NCBI RefSeq assembly: GCF_002251435.1
Contig: NZ_NPJI01000029.1
Location: 62,001 to 126,000 of the forward strand
DNA from: Prevotella sp. P2-180
Lineage (GTDB): Bacteria > Bacteroidota > Bacteroidia > Bacteroidales > Bacteroidaceae
Direction: 5' to 3'
DNA: 64,000 nt
Shown: positions 56,527 to 63,277 of the stretch, in pieces
Layout of the letters: each line of letters opens with the position of its first letter
Numbering within the stretch: the first letter of the stretch is position 1
Made by a program: the position numbers and the translations under genes
Notes under the pieces: model-generated
Databases searched by the model: none
Seen by the model: only the letters and a program-made list of their open reading frames with translations
What the model was told of the DNA's origin: nothing

Positions 56527-57789
56527 TTACTGTTCGAACTCAGCTTTGAGCACTCCGAGAACCTGGTCAACGGTTTCTTCCTCGAGGTCGGCCTTTTCGA
56601 TAAGCATTTCGCGTGGAGCGTTTATCACAGCTTTTGCAGTGTCGAGTCCGATAGCTTTGATAGCATCAATTACCCACTGGTCGATTTCGTCGGAGAATTC
56701 GTCGAGGTAGATATCTTCGTCGGCTTCGTTTTCGCCCACTACGCGGAACACGTCGATGGTATATTCTGTCAGCATGCTGGCAAGCTTGATGTTCATACCG
56801 CCACGTCCGATGGCTAACGACACTTGGTCGGGCTGCAGGTAAACCTCAGCTTTTTTGTTTGCTTGGTCTACTGTGATGCTGGTTACGGTGGCTGGTGCGA
56901 GAGCACGTTGTATGTAGAGCTGAATATTGTTTGAGAAGTTTATCACGTCGATATTCTCGTTGCATAGTTCTTTTACTATGCCAGCCACACGGCTTCCCTT
57001 TACTCCAACGCAAGCTCCCACGGGGTCGATGCGGTCATCGTAGCTTTCCACTGCCACTTTAGCTCTGTCTCCGGGCATACGGGCCACACCTCGTATAGAG
57101 ATCATTCCTTCGCTCACCTCAGGCACTTCGGCTTCCAGCATTCTTTCGAGGAATTTTGGTGATGTTCTGCTGAGAATGATTCTTGGGTTGTTGTTATCGT
57201 TGTCTACTCTGAGCACCACGGCCTTAACAGTTTCACCTTTTCTGTAGTTGTCGCGCGAGATTTGCTCGTTTTTCGGCAGGTGTAGCTCGTTGCCCTCGTC
57301 GTCGATGAGCAGTACCTCTTTTTTCCATATTTGGTAAACTTCTGCGCTGACCACAGTTCCCACTTTGTCTTTATATTTGTTGTAGAGAGCGTCGTGTTCG
57401 AGTTCGAGTATTTTCGAAGCCAATGTTTGTCTGAGGTTAAGGATGGCACGACGTCCGAACTTGCTGAAGTTCACCTCTTCGCTCACTTCCTCTCCGATCT
57501 CGTAGTCGGGAGCTATTTTCTGTGCATCGGTGAGTGAGATTTGCTTGTTTTCGTCAGCCACTTCGCCGTCAGCCACAACAATTCTGTTGCGGTGAATCTC
57601 GAAGTCGCCCTTGTCGGGATTGACAATGACGTCGAAGTTTGCGTCGCTGCCGAATATTTTCGCAATCACGTTGCGGAAGCTTTCTTCGAGCACGCTGACG
57701 AGAGTGGTTCGGTCGATGTTCTTTGTCTCCTTAAATTCCTGGAAGGTTTCGATCATGCTCGGTCCCTTCTCTTCTGTTTTTGCTGCCAT
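56527..57789 (-). CDS. nusA: Transcription termination/antitermination factor NusA
   Basis: NusA (420 residues) binds RNA polymerase and nascent RNA, affecting pausing and termination. Domains appear in order: N-terminal polymerase-binding domain (about 1-130), S1 (VGTVVSAEVYQIWKKEVLLI), KH1 (GRAILN is upstream; VGACVGVKGSRVAGIVKELC) and KH2 (IGRGGMNIKLASMLTEY). The C-terminal acidic repeats of E. coli NusA are missing. It begins 6 bp after rimP and is followed after a 152-bp gap by infB. Confidence 0.96.
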   Translation of the reverse strand: MAAKTEEKGPSMIETFQEFKETKNIDRTTLVSVLEESFRNVIAKIFGSDANFDVIVNPDKGDFEIHRNRIVVADGEVADENKQISLTDAQKIAPDYEIGEEVSEEVNFSKFGRRAILNLRQTLASKILELEHDALYNKYKDKVGTVVSAEVYQIWKKEVLLIDDEGNELHLPKNEQISRDNYRKGETVKAVVLRVDNDNNNPRIILSRTSPKFLERMLEAEVPEVSEGMISIRGVARMPGDRAKVAVESYDDRIDPVGACVGVKGSRVAGIVKELCNENIDVINFSNNIQLYIQRALAPATVTSITVDQANKKAEVYLQPDQVSLAIGRGGMNIKLASMLTEYTIDVFRVVGENEADEDIYLDEFSDEIDQWVIDAIKAIGLDTAKAVINAPREMLIEKADLEEETVDQVLGVLKAEFEQ

Positions 57790-57795
57790 AGCTGA

Positions 57796-58263
57796 TTACT
57801 TGAAACTTAATAAGTATTTTGTATATTTTATATTATTCATGTTGTAAGTCTTGTCTACTTCCACCTTCACTGGACGTTTTTTCCCTTCCACCTTTTGTTT
57901 TTCTGTAATGGTAATGGAGAAACAGTCGCCGTCAACGTCTTTCAGTACTCCTTGTACTTTTTTCCCTTCGTTGTCGAGCACTTCCACTTGTTTTCCTATG
58001 TGGTTGATGTATTGTTGTGCTACTTTAAATGGTTGCCCGATGCCAGCCGACCCTACTTCGAGTTCATAGTCGCCTATATTCTCTCCCAGTCGCTCTTGCA
58101 ATAACCGGCTGAGGTCGGCGCAGTCTTCAATCCATACGCCGTCGGCATGGTCGATTTCCACCACTATACGGTCGTCGTTAGTAAACATCACGTCGACGAG
58201 GAAGTAATCATTACCTGTCAACCATTCATCTACAATTGTCTTAACTTCTTTTTTCTCTATCAT
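57796..58263 (-). CDS. rimP: Ribosome maturation factor RimP
   Basis: RimP (155 residues) assists 30S subunit maturation. The N-terminal alpha/beta domain (EKKEVKTIVDEWLTGNDYFL) and C-terminal SH3-like domain (EVLDNEGKKVQGVLKDVDGD, with SITITEKQKVEGKKR) are clear. The start is placed at ATG 58263 (MIEKKEVK), which removes ten unconserved residues from the longer reading. It is the first gene of the rimP-nusA-infB run and has a hairpin in its leader. Confidence 0.93.
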   Translation of the reverse strand: MIEKKEVKTIVDEWLTGNDYFLVDVMFTNDDRIVVEIDHADGVWIEDCADLSRLLQERLGENIGDYELEVGSAGIGQPFKVAQQYINHIGKQVEVLDNEGKKVQGVLKDVDGDCFSITITEKQKVEGKKRPVKVEVDKTYNMNNIKYTKYLLSFK

Positions 58264-58328
58264 ATCTATATTAAAAAACTGTGTCCCTTGCATGCTTTAC
58301 CAAGGCGTGCTGCAGGGTAATAAAACAA

Positions 58329-58360
58329 GAATGAGGAGCTTTCTCTGAAGCCCCTCATTC
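58329..58360 (-). promoter_or_regulatory. Stem-loop in the rimP leader, possible attenuator
   Basis: As RNA of the minus strand, two 13-nt arms pair throughout with one G-U (GAAUGAGGGGCUU with AAGCUCCUCAUUC; loop 6 nt) and are followed by UUGUUUUAUU. The hairpin starts only a few bases after the expected transcription start and lies about 65 nt before rimP. Confidence 0.55.
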
Positions 58361-58372
58361 CACTGAACGGTG

Positions 58373-58380
58373 CAAAGGTA
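58373..58380 (-). promoter_or_regulatory. rimP-nusA operon promoter -7 element
   Basis: The minus strand reads TACCTTTG. Transcription should start near 58366. No clear -33 TTTG is present at 19-20 bp. Confidence 0.55.
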
Positions 58381-58470
58381 CGGAAAAAATCTGAAATTCT
58401 CGCTACAAAGCTAAGAATTAACCTTTTCGTTAATGTTATTTAACTAAAGAGTGGAGAGTAGAGTGATTTC

Positions 58471-60144
58471 TCACTGTTCACTCTTTGCTACTTTCTCCAG
58501 CACGCTTTTGTATTCTTCCTCATTTTCGAGCAGTCTCACGGCTTCTTTGAGTTGTTTGTCGTGATACATTATGTTTTCTATAGCTCCGGCTTCATAATAG
58601 TAAGCGGCCACTATGTCTTGTTCAATCATTTCTTTCAGAGTGGCTTTCTCTTTTTCTATATCCCGGGCCACGTTGTGTTTCAGCTTTTTCCTTAGGGCTT
58701 CGAATTCTTCTTTCGCGTCTTGGTAGTAACCCTCAAACCGTGCCAACTTCTCCAGTTGGTCGAGTGCCTTGTCACTTTCGGGGTCGTAGTTGAAACCGCT
58801 GCTCACCACTCTCTGTTTGAAGTCTTCGAAGTCGGCGTCGGAGAGTCTGAATTCCTTTGGCGGAGCTATCGAGTCGTGTTTTGCCACATAGTCGGCCACA
58901 TAGTCAAACATCACCTCCATGGAGTCTAGCCGGTCGATATAGAAAGCGATGTTGGGCAAGGTGTCGGGTTTCACCTCCACGTCTGGTTTTATGCCTCCTC
59001 CGTCGCGCACCTCGCGTCGGTTTTTAGTGTAGAATACTCTGGTGAGGCTATCGGGTATGCTTTCTTTATATCCGCCTCCGCTGTGCTTGTAGTTTACGGC
59101 CTGTATGCATCTGCCGCTTGGAATGAAATATTTTCCTGTGGTGAGTTTCAGGCTTCCGTTGTATGGCATGTCGATGGTGGCTTGTACCAAACCTTTACCA
59201 TACGTGCGCGTACCTAATATTATCGCTCTGTCGAGGTCCTGTAGTGCACCGCAGGTTATTTCGCTCGAGCTGGCTGTCATGCCGCTCACCAGCACCACTA
59301 TGGGCATCAGTGTGTCTACAGGTTCGAGCCTTGTCATATAGTCGTGGTTAGCTTGCGGCAGCTTGCCTTTCTGCTTTATGATGAGAGTTTCTTTCGGTAC
59401 CCATAGGTTGATGATGTCTACAGCCTCTTGCACCGACCCGCCTCCGTTTTCCCTAAGGTCGAACACGAGATTTTTTGCGCCTTTGTTTTTCAGGTCAATA
59501 AATGCCTTTCTCACGTTTCTTGCGCAACCGTCGGTGTATGACCTGAAGTTGATGTATCCCGTGTTGTCTCCAATCATTCCATAGTAAGGGATGTCGGCTT
59601 CCTTAATGTTTTGCCTTGTGATTTTCAGTTTTAAGGTTTTACCTGTTGATGGTCGTTTTACTTTCAGTACAAACGAAGTTCCGGCAGTGCCTCTGAGGTG
59701 TTCGCTCACGTATTTTGTGTCTTTCCCCCTCATGTCCAGATTGTCGATGCTGAGTATTATGTCGCCCTTCTTCAGTCCTGCCAAGTCGGCAGGCATTCCT
59801 TTGTACGGTTGGTCAATCACGGTAGCCTTCAGTCTTTGGTGCCATCTTATAATCGAACCAATACCGGCATACTTGCCTGTGATCATGAGTTTGAGGTCTT
59901 TGGTTTTTTCCTCCGGATAGTATTCTGTGTAAGGGTCGAGACTGTTGAGCATGGCCTTAATGCCGTTGCCAATCACCTCCTGTGGGTTGAGCGTGTCGAC
60001 ATACATTAAGTCGAGTCCCTTGTAAATATTGTTAAACACGTCGAGGTTTTTCGCCACCTCGAAATTATGGTTTTTCACCTCTTGCGCATTCAAGCAAGCC
60101 GTTGTGGCCAAAAAGAATAGCAGAGCCGCTAATGATTTCTTCAT
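58471..60144 (-). CDS. S41-family C-terminal processing peptidase
   Basis: This exported serine protease (557 residues) has a signal peptide (MKKSLAALLFFLATTACLNA), a PDZ domain (about 95-180, ADLAGLKKGDIILSIDNLDM) and the S41 core. The Ser/Lys dyad is Ser292 in SGMTASSSEI and Lys317 in TRTYGKGLVQ, 25 residues apart as in CtpA. The C-terminal region is helical. These enzymes trim or degrade envelope proteins. Start codons at 60156 and 60144 both follow the promoter at 60172; I favour 60144 for its clean signal peptide. Any start further upstream would lie before the transcription start and overlap the opposed tRNA promoter. Confidence 0.91.
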   Translation of the reverse strand: MKKSLAALLFFLATTACLNAQEVKNHNFEVAKNLDVFNNIYKGLDLMYVDTLNPQEVIGNGIKAMLNSLDPYTEYYPEEKTKDLKLMITGKYAGIGSIIRWHQRLKATVIDQPYKGMPADLAGLKKGDIILSIDNLDMRGKDTKYVSEHLRGTAGTSFVLKVKRPSTGKTLKLKITRQNIKEADIPYYGMIGDNTGYINFRSYTDGCARNVRKAFIDLKNKGAKNLVFDLRENGGGSVQEAVDIINLWVPKETLIIKQKGKLPQANHDYMTRLEPVDTLMPIVVLVSGMTASSSEITCGALQDLDRAIILGTRTYGKGLVQATIDMPYNGSLKLTTGKYFIPSGRCIQAVNYKHSGGGYKESIPDSLTRVFYTKNRREVRDGGGIKPDVEVKPDTLPNIAFYIDRLDSMEVMFDYVADYVAKHDSIAPPKEFRLSDADFEDFKQRVVSSGFNYDPESDKALDQLEKLARFEGYYQDAKEEFEALRKKLKHNVARDIEKEKATLKEMIEQDIVAAYYYEAGAIENIMYHDKQLKEAVRLLENEEEYKSVLEKVAKSEQ

Positions 60145-60171
60145 ATCTACAGACATTATTATTTTTGGTTG

Positions 60172-60203
60172 CAAAATTACAGTATTATATGGGAAAAGCA
60201 CAA
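60172..60203 (-). promoter_or_regulatory. S41 peptidase promoter
   Basis: On the minus strand TTG (60201-60203), 21 bp, then TAATTTTG (60172-60179). Confidence 0.6.
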
Positions 60204-60260
60204 TAAATTGCCATAAAAATAAAAAAAATAGGGCTTTTCGGCCATTTTTTTTGAAAAACG

Positions 60261-60292
60261 TTTGGTGGTTTCGAAATTTCGTCGTACCTTTG
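60261..60292 (+). promoter_or_regulatory. tRNA-Asn promoter
   Basis: TTTG (60261-60264), 20 bp, then TACCTTTG (60285-60292); first tRNA begins 30 bp downstream. Confidence 0.78.
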
Positions 60293-60321
60293 CAGCGCAA
60301 ATCAGAAATGATGCGCATACT

Positions 60322-60395
60322 GCTTCAGTAGCTCAGTTGGTTAGAGCACATGACTGTTAATCATGGGGTCGTTGGTTCAAGCCCATCCTGAAGCG
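60322..60395 (+). tRNA. tRNA-Asn (anticodon GTT), copy 1
   Basis: Cloverleaf: acceptor GCTTCAG/CTGAAGC, D-stem GCTC/GAGC, anticodon stem CATGA/TCATG with loop CTGTTAA (anticodon GTT), T-stem GTTGG/CCATC with one T-T mismatch at 50-64. Discriminator G; CCA not encoded. Confidence 0.95.
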
Positions 60396-60403
60396 CTTTT
60401 TTT

Positions 60404-60428
60404 AGGCTGCATGCGGCAGTCTTTTTTT
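60404..60428 (+). terminator. Terminator-like hairpin between the two tRNA-Asn genes
   Basis: Seven-bp stem AGGCTGC (60404-60410) with GCAGTCT (60416-60422; one G-T pair), then T-run. It could end part of the transcription before copy 2. Confidence 0.6.
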
Positions 60429-60437
60429 AACATCACT

Positions 60438-60511
60438 GCTTCAGTAGCTCAGTTGGTTAGAGCACATGACTGTTAATCATGGGGTCGTTGGTTCAAGCCC
60501 ATCCTGAAGCG
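60438..60511 (+). tRNA. tRNA-Asn (anticodon GTT), copy 2
   Basis: Identical to copy 1 in all 74 bases, with the same T-stem mismatch, and the identity extends a few bases into both flanks (CT before, CGC... after). No separate promoter is visible, so it likely depends on read-through. Confidence 0.95.
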
Positions 60512-60520
60512 CAGAAGAGT

Positions 60521-60560
60521 TCGTCGGTCATTGGCTTTAGCCTTTACCGACGATTTTTTT
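60521..60560 (+). terminator. Rho-independent terminator after the tRNA-Asn pair
   Basis: Stem TCGTCGGT (60521-60528) with ACCGACGA (60546-60553), containing an inner GGCT/AGCC hairpin, then TTTTTTT. Confidence 0.88.
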
Positions 60561-60754
60561 GTTATGCGGTAAAAACACTTATCCGTGCAAAGTAAACTTT
60601 TCCAGAAATAGACACTCAAGCAAATCGCGCTCCTCATTCTTTAAATATTTTACCCGAAAAGGTATGAATCTGCGCAAGAATTTACGTAAACTTTTAGGTT
60701 AAAAATGTTAAATTTATAATATTGTTTTATTATTTAGCTTCACTGCTGTCCCGT

Positions 60755-61030
60755 TTAGAAATCATCGTTGTCCAAAAGGCTGGGATATAGCTCTTCGTCA
60801 CTCTTTTCTTTTGGGACAGTTTTGATAAACAATTCATTTAATGGGGTCTTATCCGTAAGGAATAAACCGACGTTTTTTGAGATAGTATGTAATGATTGAT
60901 CTATATGCATTACCTTTTTTGCATAAGCCAAAAGCAGATATGTGCATATGGCAATCCAAATTTGCATGTATATGGCATTCTCGGAAGTACCATAGAATGA
61001 TTTTATGTGAAGATGCTGCTTGATCCATTT
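60755..61030 (-). pseudogene. IS4-type transposase, C-terminal remnant
   Basis: About 90 codons remain, reading from the junction KWIKQHLHIKSFYGTSENAI, then MQIWIAICTYLLLAYAKKVM and ending at ...LLDNDDF. This is the C-terminal end of an IS4-superfamily DDE transposase common in Bacteroidota: the FKWIKQHL-IKxFYGTSENA block includes the catalytic-glutamate helix region, and the IWIAICTYLL strand follows. The N-terminal 300 residues are lost. The frame enters the palindrome at 61031 and no start is available. The gene is not functional. Confidence 0.82.
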
Positions 61031-61064
61031 GTTGGTATTATGTGAAGCTTCTCATAATACCAAC
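61031..61064. repeat. 34-nt near-perfect palindrome at the transposase junction
   Basis: Arms GTTGGTATTATG (61031-61042) and CATAATACCAAC (61053-61064) are perfect complements. The 10-nt centre TGAAGCTTCT is palindromic except for its outer bases. It lies exactly where two oppositely oriented transposase remnants meet, and both remnants read the same words (EASHNTN) through it. Confidence 0.8.
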
Positions 61065-61397
61065 CGTCAGTTGAAGACCGATCTGAACCTGCGTCCGATA
61101 CATCACAAGAAGGACGACCGGTCTGATGCCCTACTCTTTCTCGGCCTGCTTTCATACTGGATAGTCAACACCATACGATACAAACTCAAGCAAACCGGAG
61201 AGACATGCTTTTGGACGGAGATTGTCCGAAGGCTATCCACGCAGAAGGCTGTCACCACGGAAGCCACCAATGCCCTTGGAGAGGAGGTCTACATGAGGCT
61301 TTGCAGCGAGCCGAACAAATCCGCGGATGATATTTATGAACGACTAAAGTACAAAAAGATGCCATTCAGAAAAATCAGAATCGAGAAAAGTTTGTAG
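61062..61397 (+). pseudogene. IS1634-like transposase, C-terminal remnant
   Basis: The frame reads NRQLKTDLNLRPIHHKKDDR, then SDALLFLGLLSYWIVNTIRY, the C-terminal part of an IS1634-type DDE transposase (the block around 'LKTDLDLRPIxHKxDDRxxAHLF'). The rest of the protein and upstream end are absent. The frame stops at 61397; an alternative frame continues about 20 codons (NREKFVVHSAANENRKV), which looks like the genuine protein end after a one- or two-base shift. It is oriented opposite to the neighbouring IS4-type remnant, so two different elements have been joined and eroded here. Confidence 0.78.
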
Positions 61398-61453
61398 TAC
61401 ACAGCGCCGCAAATGAAAATCGCAAAGTACAGGAGAGCAGGAAAAACGGATAA

Positions 61454-61861
61454 GCAAATGTCAAACTTGGGTTAATAGGCGAAGTCCACGATTTGTTGGG
61501 ACATTCAGTAAATGAGGATGGTACATACCCAATGATAAACACTGGTGTAACATCCGATAATGGCAAGACTGTACAAACAATCACAGTTCCTGCTGATTTC
61601 AATCTGGCATCAGACGACATGGGAGGATTTAGCATTAAGGTGACTATTCCAGAATCAGAAGAGTTGGGTGGTCAAGCTATAAGAATTTACGGTCCGGATT
61701 CAGGCACGGCACCTCAGATGTTCTTGCTTGAGGGTACATGGCAATGGCCTAAGGAGAGGCAAAACATAGAGGTTGCATATCCTGATTTCGCTAAATGGAA
61801 TGCCGACCATAACTATTTAGACTGGGTGAAGAATTCTAAGTCAGAACTTATTTGGCAGTAA
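61454..61861 (+). pseudogene. LruC/DUF4842-like surface protein, C-terminal remnant
   Basis: This frame has a stop at 61451-61453 on its left edge, next to the transposase remnant, and then reads ANVKLGLIGEVHDLLGHSVN and continues to SELIWQ. The C-terminal part, 'RQNIEVAYPDFAKWNADH' followed by YLDWVKN, matches the usual ending of Bacteroidota LruC/DUF4842 exported proteins (an 'AYPxFAxWA...DWYKN' theme). The N-terminal several hundred residues and the signal peptide are gone, most likely from the insertion events on its left. A start at TTG 61493 is possible but a signal sequence would be lacking, so it is treated as a remnant. Confidence 0.62.
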
Positions 61862-61884
61862 GATAACAGAAAAATAGTAAATAA

Positions 61885-61931
61885 GAAGATGCCTTCTACC
61901 TCCATATTGCAGGAGGATAGAAGGCATCTTC
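61885..61931. terminator. Bidirectional hairpin between the LruC-like remnant and yraN
   Basis: A 19-bp stem (61885-61903 with 61912-61931, one bulged A, 8-nt loop) serves the plus-strand remnant and overlaps the final codons of minus-strand yraN. T-runs are weak on both sides. Confidence 0.65.
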
Positions 61932-62270
61932 TATATGATTGATTGTGAAGTCAGACGAAGGAGTTCCTGTAATGGCCACTATGTCAAAACGTATGTTCAA
62001 GGATATCCGGTGGAGTCGAATATAAGCGTTTGCCGCTTTTGACAATGACAGCATCTTGAGAGCGTCGACTGTCTGCTCTGGATCCATAAAGAGATTGTTG
62101 CGGCGGGTCCTGACTTCAACTATCACAAGAGTGTCGTCTTGCTGCATGATAAGGTCGAGGTCGCGATGGCCTTGGTGCCAGTTTCTGTCCAACAGGCGGT
62201 AGCCTTGGTCTAAAAGATAGGCCAGAGCCACGTCTTCTCCCCATTTCCCAAGGTCGTTGTGTTCTGCCAT
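61896..62270 (-). CDS. YraN-family (UPF0102) nuclease-like protein
   Basis: This 124-residue protein is of the YraN/UPF0102 family, with a PD-(D/E)XK nuclease-like fold. The signature appears as LGKWGEDVALAYLLDQGY at the N-terminus, the acidic DLDLIMQQDDTLVIVEVRTR (the D...ExR theme) in the middle and NIRFDIVAITG later. It may be related to Holliday-junction resolvases, but no activity is established. Its last codons form one arm of the terminator-like hairpin. It starts 17 bp after argF' on the same strand. Confidence 0.92.
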   Translation of the reverse strand: MAEHNDLGKWGEDVALAYLLDQGYRLLDRNWHQGHRDLDLIMQQDDTLVIVEVRTRRNNLFMDPEQTVDALKMLSLSKAANAYIRLHRISLNIRFDIVAITGTPSSDFTINHIEDAFYPPAIWR

Positions 62271-62287
62271 AACGACATCCTCCTTTT

Positions 62288-63250
62288 TTATAAGCTTTCG
62301 AGCATTCGCTTGATGACCACAGTGGCAGATATCTCGCGATTGGCTGCCTCGGGGATGACGAGAGAGTTAGGGCTCTCGATGACATCGTCGGTGACGATGA
62401 GGCCACGACGCACAGGGAGACAGTGCATGAACTTGCCGTTGTTGGTGACAGACATATGGGCTGAGTCGATGGTCCACGACATGTCCTTGCTGAGAATCTT
62501 GCCGTAGTCAGATTTGTTGGTGACACCAGGGCAGCTCCAGTTTTTGGCGTACACGAAATCTGCTCCTTCGAGAGCCTTCATCTGGTCGTACTCTACACGA
62601 GCGTTGCCCACAAACTTTGGATCGAGCTCATAGCCCTCAGGATGAGTGACCACAAAATCCACATTGGCGGCATTCATCCACTCGGCAAACGAGTTGGGCA
62701 CGGCCTGTGGAAGGGCGCGACAGTGAGGTGCCCACGAGAGCACCACCTTAGGACGACCCACAGGGCTATGCTCAGAGATGGTGATGAGGTCGGCAAAGGC
62801 CTGGAGTGGATGGACAGTGGCCGACTCCATGGCAAAGACGGGACGACCGCTATACTTGATAAACTGCTGGATGACGGTCTCGGCATAGTCGTAGTCGCGG
62901 TCGGTGAGGCCTGCGAAAGAGCGCACACCTATGAGGTCGCAATAGCAGCCCATGACAGGAATAGCCTCCAGCAGATGCTCGCTTTTGTCGCCGTCCATGA
63001 TCACACCACGTTCAGTCTCGAGCTTCCAGGCTCCAGCGTTGACGTCGAGTACGATGACATTCATGCCAAGGTTCATTGCCGCCTTTTGTGTGGAAAGGCG
63101 TGTGCGCAATGAGTTGTTGAAGAACACCATCATGAGTGTCTTGTTCTTACCGAGGTTCTGATACTTGAACCTGTCGTTCTTTATCTCTTTTGCCTCGGCA
63201 AGTGCCATCCTAAGGTCACCGAGGTCATGTACATTCATAAATGTTTTCAT
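62288..63250 (-). CDS. argF': N-succinylornithine carbamoyltransferase
   Basis: This 320-residue enzyme transfers carbamoyl phosphate to an N-acylated ornithine in arginine synthesis. The carbamoyl phosphate site is SLRTRLSTQK (residues 47-56), and later blocks WAPHCRALPQAVPNSFAEW and FMHCLPVRRG are characteristic. In this family the residue equivalent to Glu92 of Xanthomonas AOTCase and Pro90 of B. fragilis SOTCase sets whether acetyl- or succinyl-ornithine is used; Ser, Pro, Val and Ala are reported to favour succinyl. Here it is Ser90 (DGDKSEHLL), so N-succinylornithine is predicted. It follows proA with 27 bp between and precedes yraN. Confidence 0.93.
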   Translation of the reverse strand: MKTFMNVHDLGDLRMALAEAKEIKNDRFKYQNLGKNKTLMMVFFNNSLRTRLSTQKAAMNLGMNVIVLDVNAGAWKLETERGVIMDGDKSEHLLEAIPVMGCYCDLIGVRSFAGLTDRDYDYAETVIQQFIKYSGRPVFAMESATVHPLQAFADLITISEHSPVGRPKVVLSWAPHCRALPQAVPNSFAEWMNAANVDFVVTHPEGYELDPKFVGNARVEYDQMKALEGADFVYAKNWSCPGVTNKSDYGKILSKDMSWTIDSAHMSVTNNGKFMHCLPVRRGLIVTDDVIESPNSLVIPEAANREISATVVIKRMLESL

Positions 63251-63277
63251 ATTCTTTTTATTTATTGGGGGGAGTTA

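Noticed and set aside
60145..60318. N-terminal extension of the S41 peptidase by 58 residues
   Set aside because: The promoter at 60172-60203 would lie inside it and the extension overlaps the tRNA-Asn promoter; a clean signal peptide begins at 60144.
60322..60754. tRNA-Asn as a phage or integrative-element attachment site
   Set aside because: No integrase, no repeated tRNA 3' end beyond the second full tRNA copy, and only transposase remnants follow.
61375..61635. Minus-strand open frame (86 codons) across the transposase and LruC-like remnants
   Set aside because: It spans two unrelated remnants in antisense and has no start signal or domain.
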